From Methanothrix sp. (GTDB taxonomy: Archaea; Halobacteriota; Methanosarcinia; Methanotrichales; Methanotrichaceae): a stretch of 10,060 bases of DNA. The DNA lies in contig JAAZNX010000094.1 of the NCBI GenBank assembly GCA_012798025.1, positions 1 to 10,060 of the forward strand, given 5' to 3'. Shown here piece by piece: positions 6,485-10,060 of this stretch. Each line of letters opens with the position of its first letter. The stretch's first letter is position 1. Position numbers and translations under genes: made by a program. The notes beneath the pieces were generated by a model. The model made no database searches, was not told where the DNA came from, and was given only the letters and a program-made list of their open reading frames with translations.

Positions 6485-7432
6485 ATGCTGTCATTTATCC
6501 TGAGGCGACTCCTCCTATTGCTGCCGGTCTTGCTGCTAGTCTCAATTATCTCGTTCTCGTTGTTCTACCTGGCACCGGGAGATCCGGCGGAGATCCTGCT
6601 CACAGGACCTATGGGCACCGCCGATCCTGTGACTGTTCAGGAGTTCAGGCACAAGGCGGGCTTTGACGATCCGCCCCAGATTCAATACCTCAGGTGGCTG
6701 TCCAGAGCAGTTCGTGGAGATCTGGGGCATTCTTATATCACAGGTGAGAGGGTTCTGGATGCAATCCTGCACAGCTTCAGGTCCACACTGAGGCTGGCAT
6801 TGGCCAGCTTGATCATATCTTTCATGATATCCATTCCCATCGGAGTCCTGTCTGCAGTGAAGCGTGGTTCTATGTTCGACTTTCTGGGCATGGCTCTGGC
6901 ACTGTTAGGCGTATCAGTCCCAAATTTCTGGCTTGCTTACCTTTTGATAATCGCCTTCGCTCTTAGGCTCGATATTCTTCCCGTTGCCGGATACGGGCTG
7001 AACGGGGACTTCGAACACTTGATTTTGCCAGCTATGACCCTGGGCATATCCGCAGCCGCCGTCACCAGCAGAGTGATGCGCACAAGCATGCTGGAGGCAC
7101 TCTCGCAAGACTACATCCTCGCGGCCAGGGCCAGGGGATTGCATGAGAGATCTGTGGTGTTAGGCCATGCTCTAAGAAATGCCCTTTTGCCTGTGATCAC
7201 CGTGGTGGGATTGAACTTTACATATCTGCTCAATGGCTCGCCCGTGGTAGAGACGATCTTTGCCTGGCCGGGCATTGGCAACCTCATGACCTATTCCATC
7301 TACGACAGGGACTATCCTGTGATCCTTGGCTGCATGCTTTTCCTGGCTGTGTTATTTTTGGCATTGAATTTGTTGGTGGACATCTGTTACTACTATCTCA
7401 ATCCGAGGCTGAGGCATGAAGCTGAGCACTGA
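6485..7432 (+). CDS. nikB: ABC transporter permease, NikB/DppB type
   Basis: First of two membrane subunits forming the translocation channel. It has 315 residues, almost the same as E. coli NikB (314) and shorter than DppB (339). The first helix (about 9-30) ends in APGDPAEILL, the family hallmark. A hydrophilic external segment (31-100) precedes five further helices. The cytoplasmic EAA loop that contacts the ATPase is QDYILAARARGLHERSVVLGH (208-228), followed by ALRNALLPVITVVG. The end LLVDICYYYLNPRLR is also typical. AAGGA lies eight bases before the ATG. The gene follows the methyltransferase by 27 bases and overlaps the next permease by 17 bases. Subfamily assignment to nickel rather than peptide rests on length and context only. 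Confidence 0.9.
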   Translation: MLSFILRRLLLLLPVLLLVSIISFSLFYLAPGDPAEILLTGPMGTADPVTVQEFRHKAGFDDPPQIQYLRWLSRAVRGDLGHSYITGERVLDAILHSFRSTLRLALASLIISFMISIPIGVLSAVKRGSMFDFLGMALALLGVSVPNFWLAYLLIIAFALRLDILPVAGYGLNGDFEHLILPAMTLGISAAAVTSRVMRTSMLEALSQDYILAARARGLHERSVVLGHALRNALLPVITVVGLNFTYLLNGSPVVETIFAWPGIGNLMTYSIYDRDYPVILGCMLFLAVLFLALNLLVDICYYYLNPRLRHEAEH

Positions 7433-8243
7433 TCCTGGATGCAAGCTCGCAATTTTGATCATCGCAGGCCTGGTCCTGGGAGCGCTTCTGGCAGGATGGA
7501 TCGCACCCCACGATCCTGAGAAGGCGCTGCCTGAGCTGCGGCTGAAATCTCCTGACTGGGAGTATCCACTTGGGACGGACCATTTGGGCCGCTGCATCTT
7601 CAGCCGGATGATATTCGGCATCAGAATGTCTCTTTTAATCGGTGTGGTAGTTGTGCTCCTCTCCGCAATCCTTGGAATATTTTTGGGTGGTGCAGCAGGA
7701 TACTTCGGAGGAGTCATGGATGAGACGATTATGCGGGTAGTGGACGCGTTCCTTGCCTTTCCAAGCATCTTTTTGGCTCTGGCTGTGATCGGTTTCCTTG
7801 GATCAGGTCTTACCAACATGATGCTCTCTCTGATCTTGGTGGAGTGGACCGGATACGCCCGGCTGGTACGAAGCATCATCTTATCGCTGAAGGGAAAGGA
7901 GTTTTTAGAGGCTGCATTGAGCCTTGGGGCTTCAGATCAATACATCCTGAGAAGACATCTTCTACCAAATGTCCTCCCTCAGGTCCTTGTCATGGCTACT
8001 TTGGGCGTAGGCTATGCAATTCTTGGCGCAGCTTCTCTGAGCTTTCTTGGCCTTGGAGTCCAGCCTCCAACACCCGAGTGGGGATCGATGATGAATGACG
8101 GGCGGCCTTTCGTCAGAACCGAACCGCGAATGATGATATTTCCTGGAATTGCCATAACGATCACCGTTTTAGCCTTCAATTTGCTCGGCGAAGGGTTAAG
8201 GGAGAGGCTGGACCCTAGATCCAGTATCAAGATGGATTTTTAG
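7416..8243 (+). CDS. nikC: ABC transporter permease, NikC/DppC type
   Basis: Second membrane subunit, pairing with the NikB-type protein. It has 275 residues, near E. coli NikC (277) and shorter than DppC (300). After the first helix (about 11-29) comes the family motif LGTDHLGRCIFSRMIFGIRMSL (52-73). The EAA loop is FLEAALSLGASDQYILRRHLLPN (163-185), and the segment ASLSFLGLGVQPPTPEWGSM (206-225) is diagnostic for this family. It starts inside the nikB end (17-base overlap), so the two are translationally coupled. Its TAG stop abuts the CTA of the opposite-strand ATPase gene with no spacer; a T5 at 8237-8241 across the stop is the only terminator-like feature. Confidence 0.92.
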   Translation: MKLSTDPGCKLAILIIAGLVLGALLAGWIAPHDPEKALPELRLKSPDWEYPLGTDHLGRCIFSRMIFGIRMSLLIGVVVVLLSAILGIFLGGAAGYFGGVMDETIMRVVDAFLAFPSIFLALAVIGFLGSGLTNMMLSLILVEWTGYARLVRSIILSLKGKEFLEAALSLGASDQYILRRHLLPNVLPQVLVMATLGVGYAILGAASLSFLGLGVQPPTPEWGSMMNDGRPFVRTEPRMMIFPGIAITITVLAFNLLGEGLRERLDPRSSIKMDF

Positions 8244-8963
8244 CTAGGCACGTCTCGCGGATTCGATTCTCTGGATCTTTCCCCTATCCATCATCGCGAT
8301 CCTGTCGCTCATGTGTCTCACGACTTCAAGGTCGTGAGAGATGAAGAGCATGGTAAGCCCGAAGTCTTTTTTAAGGTCCATGATAAGTCGCAGTATCTGG
8401 GCCTGTACTGAAATGTCCAGCGATGCAGTGGGTTCATCCGCTACGATGAACTCAGGATTTATGGCCAGGATTCTTGCCAACACCACCCTCTGGTTCTGCC
8501 CACCGCTGAGCTGGTAAGGAAAGCGATTCACATGTTCTGGGTTCAGGCCCACGATATTCACAAGTTCCAGGACTCTTTCTTTGATCTCAGCCTTGCCCAT
8601 CCTTCCGTGTAGCCCCAGGCGAAACGGCTCTGCTATGCTCTCTCCGATCCTCATTTTTGGATTCAATGAGGATTCTGGGTCCTGGAAGATCATCTGCATT
8701 CTAGGTCGCAGCTTGCGCATTTCTTTGCGACTAAGCCCAGTTATGTCGACGCCATCAAAGAAGATCTTGCCTGAAGTAGGCTCGATCAGCCTCAACAGCA
8801 GGCGTCCTACTGTGGTCTTGCCGCACCCGCTCTCTCCCACCAAACCCAAGGTCTCTCCTTTCTCGATGAAAAAAGAGACTCCATCTACGGCCCTGGTGTA
8901 CTGCTTGTTGATCATGCCGGAAGAATAATGCTTTTTAAGATCCTGCACATCGATCAAGCGCAT
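8244..8963 (-). CDS. ABC transporter ATPase, NikE/DppF/OppF type, short C-terminus
   Basis: One of the two cytoplasmic ATPases that power the importer. All nucleotide-binding motifs are present (numbered from the GTG at 8972, three codons upstream): Walker A GESGCGKT (46-53), Q-loop glutamine Q98 in [11 protein letters not shown], signature LSGGQ (155-159), Walker B FIVADEP (175-181), and switch histidine H213 in ISHD. I prefer ATG 8963 (239 residues) because GAGGT lies seven bases before it. It overlaps the upstream ATPase stop by 10 bases, so both come from one mRNA. The protein ends about ten residues after the DRGKI strand; OppF/DppF proteins usually go on with an HPYT-containing region of some 70-90 residues, and even E. 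coli NikE has 268. The end coincides with the convergent junction, suggesting truncation by a rearrangement, though the core should still work. Confidence 0.9.
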   Translation of the reverse strand: MRLIDVQDLKKHYSSGMINKQYTRAVDGVSFFIEKGETLGLVGESGCGKTTVGRLLLRLIEPTSGKIFFDGVDITGLSRKEMRKLRPRMQMIFQDPESSLNPKMRIGESIAEPFRLGLHGRMGKAEIKERVLELVNIVGLNPEHVNRFPYQLSGGQNQRVVLARILAINPEFIVADEPTASLDISVQAQILRLIMDLKKDFGLTMLFISHDLEVVRHMSDRIAMMDRGKIQRIESARRA

Positions 8964-9889
8964 AAAAGGCACCTCACGTAATGCCCTTTTTCTACCTCCA
9001 TCATCTCAGGATGCCTCCTTTCGCAGATCTTCATGGCCCTGCTGCAGCGAGGATGGAATCGGCAGCCATGAGGCGGAGCAATGAGGGACGGACTGGTTCC
9101 AGGAATGGGCATAAGGCCACGGCTAGGAAGTGAGTTGATGAAGCCTTGCATATATGGATGAATGGGCTCTTTCAGGATCAAGTTAGACGAAGCATCCTCC
9201 AGCAATTCGCCTGCATACATGACCGCGATTCTATCGCATATTGCCTGCGCCACGCCCAGGTCATGAGTGATCATCAGAAGCGATTTTTGGGCGGTGGCCT
9301 CGCGCAGGAGGTCGATTATCTGCATCTTGGTCTTGGCATCGAGCCCCTTTGTAGGCTCGTCGGCTACGATGAAGGACGGATCGCATGCCAGCCCCATCGC
9401 AATCATGACACGTTCCTTCATGCCGCCAGAAAGCTCGTGAGGATATTGATCTGCTCGCCTCATAGCATCTGGAATTCTGACAGATTCCAGCATCTCCACT
9501 GCTTTGCTTTTTGCCGCTCGTTTGCTAAGTTTTTGGTGAAGTTGGATCGCCTCAGCGATCTGATCTCCAATTTTCAGCACTGGGTTGAGGGAGGTGTTGG
9601 GATTTTGCAAGATCATCGATATCTCTTTACCGCGCAGGCGCCTCATCTCCTCCTCATTGAGTTGCAGGATATCCTTCCCGCGGTAAAGGATGCTACCTTC
9701 GATGGTAGTTGATGGCTGCAGCAGTCGGACAATTGACATGCCCAGTACCGTCTTTCCGCAACCTGTCTCTCCAATCAGTCCAACCCTCTCACCCTCCGCG
9801 ATTCGCAAATCCACGGTGTCCACAGCCTTTACCATGCCGTCCTGGGTGGGAAACTGGGTTTTTAGATTGATAATGTCTAGCAGTAACAT
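8954..9889 (-). CDS. ABC transporter ATPase, NikD/DppD/OppD type, with C-terminal cysteine cluster
   Basis: The partner ATPase, 311 residues, first gene of the - strand pair. Walker A is GETGCGKT (40-47), Q95 is the Q-loop residue in ILQNPNTSLNP, the signature is LSGGM (153-157), Walker B FIVADEPT (173-180), and H209 the switch histidine in ITHD. Unlike its neighbour it keeps the oligopeptide-transporter C-terminal domain: EPIHPYMQGFINSLPS (241-256), then CRFHPRCSRAMKIC (276-289) and C307/C310 near the end. Such cysteines bind an iron-sulphur cluster in OppD of some bacteria; here this is inferred from the pattern. The full DppD-like length differs from E. coli NikD (254), so substrate class stays open. 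ATG 9889 has no ribosome site, and a TATA-like element about 30 bases upstream suggests a leaderless mRNA. Transcribed toward the permease operon, it probably serves those permeases. Confidence 0.92.
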   Translation of the reverse strand: MLLLDIINLKTQFPTQDGMVKAVDTVDLRIAEGERVGLIGETGCGKTVLGMSIVRLLQPSTTIEGSILYRGKDILQLNEEEMRRLRGKEISMILQNPNTSLNPVLKIGDQIAEAIQLHQKLSKRAAKSKAVEMLESVRIPDAMRRADQYPHELSGGMKERVMIAMGLACDPSFIVADEPTKGLDAKTKMQIIDLLREATAQKSLLMITHDLGVAQAICDRIAVMYAGELLEDASSNLILKEPIHPYMQGFINSLPSRGLMPIPGTSPSLIAPPHGCRFHPRCSRAMKICERRHPEMMEVEKGHYVRCLLCA

Positions 9890-9913
9890 TTGAGGGTCTA
9901 TTGTATCAATTTG

Positions 9914-9926
9914 ATCTTAAATTTTG
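9914..9926 (-). promoter_or_regulatory. promoter of the ATPase pair
   Basis: On the - strand the bases read CAAAATTTAAGAT, a BRE-like CAAAA joined to a TATA-like TTTAAG. Its centre lies about 30 bases before ATG 9889. A start some 25 bases downstream would leave a leader of only a few bases, in line with the missing ribosome site. Confidence 0.45.
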
Positions 9927-9952
9927 CTACGAAATGTCGGTAACATGAAAAT

Positions 9953-9958
9953 TAAAAA
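9953..9958 (-). terminator. T6 tract upstream of the ATPase promoter
   Basis: The - strand reads TTTTTT here within an AT-rich stretch, placed after the stop of the possible edge gene and before the ATPase promoter. It could end transcription coming from the right. The AT-rich setting makes a chance run likely. Confidence 0.3.
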
Positions 9959-9967
9959 ATTTATCCT

Positions 9968-10060
9968 TTAAGAGCACCAAAAAACTTGAAATCCTAAAGC
10001 TTTTAATGATGTCTCATCGTTATATTGGGGTAATGTCATTCTAGTCGATGAAACCCTGAG
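9968..10060 (-). CDS. possible 3' end of a gene entering from the right edge
   Basis: One - strand frame is open from the edge for 30 codons and stops with TAA at 9970-9968; the residues include LPQYNDETSLKALGFQVFW. The other two - strand frames stop early. A T6 tract follows the stop about ten bases on (9953-9958), as expected for a transcript end. The sequence is not recognised, and an open run of this length can occur by chance, so this is a weak call. Otherwise 9890-10060 holds only the ATPase promoter and AT-rich DNA. Confidence 0.2.
   Translation of the reverse strand, partial: LRVSSTRMTLPQYNDETSLKALGFQVFWCS

Noticed and set aside
7352..7879. 175-codon - strand open frame over the permease genes
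   Set aside because: Antisense to clear NikB/NikC coding sequence; the product is a serine/proline/arginine-rich shadow with no recognisable fold.
9146..9712. 188-codon + strand open frame over the NikD-like ATPase
   Set aside because: Antisense to an ATPase with complete motifs; histidine- and cysteine-rich shadow translation.
10006..10044. Short + strand open frame beginning with ATG near the right edge
   Set aside because: About a dozen codons, no ribosome site, no family match; not enough to call a gene.

Overview
The window reads as a chromosomal segment of a methanogenic archaeon, most likely in or near the Methanosarcinales (a Methanothrix/Methanosaeta-like genome is my best guess). 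The grounds are an archaeal HerA with an N-terminal HAS-barrel, AT-rich TATA/BRE-like elements in front of genes, GGTGA/GGAGG ribosome sites mixed with genes that look leaderless, and oligo-T ends. This assignment is inference; no marker gene fixes the genus.

Left part (1-1510, + strand): the 3' portion of a penicillin-binding-protein-4-like D-Ala-D-Ala carboxypeptidase (family S13), entering from the left edge, followed by a secreted beta-rich protein of unknown function whose signal peptide seems to be interrupted by a one-base frameshift. A T6 tract separates these from the next block.

Middle part (1517-3967, - strand): a rhomboid intramembrane protease and, downstream of it behind its own terminator and promoter, a solitary HerA-type hexameric ATPase. 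The gap between them (3107-3340) is rich in inverted repeats.

Right part (4109-9889): a complete nickel/peptide-class (NikABCDE/Opp/Dpp) ABC importer. The binding protein, a SAM-dependent methyltransferase and the two permeases form a compact + strand operon. The two ATPases form a separate - strand operon that runs toward it, and the two last stop codons abut with no gap (TAG|CTA). The short NikE-like ATPase ends exactly at this junction without the usual C-terminal extension. The binding protein would capture the ligand outside the cell, the NikB/NikC pair would form the channel and the two ATPases would drive uptake. The methyltransferase placed between binding protein and permease suggests that the imported ligand, or a metal-carrying small molecule, is methylated. 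The final 170 bases hold the ATPase operon promoter and possibly the last codons of a gene entering from the right.

No tRNA, rRNA, CRISPR array or insertion sequence was seen. No gene-free stretch exceeds 300 bases; the largest are 3107-3340, 3968-4108 and 9890-10060, each described below.
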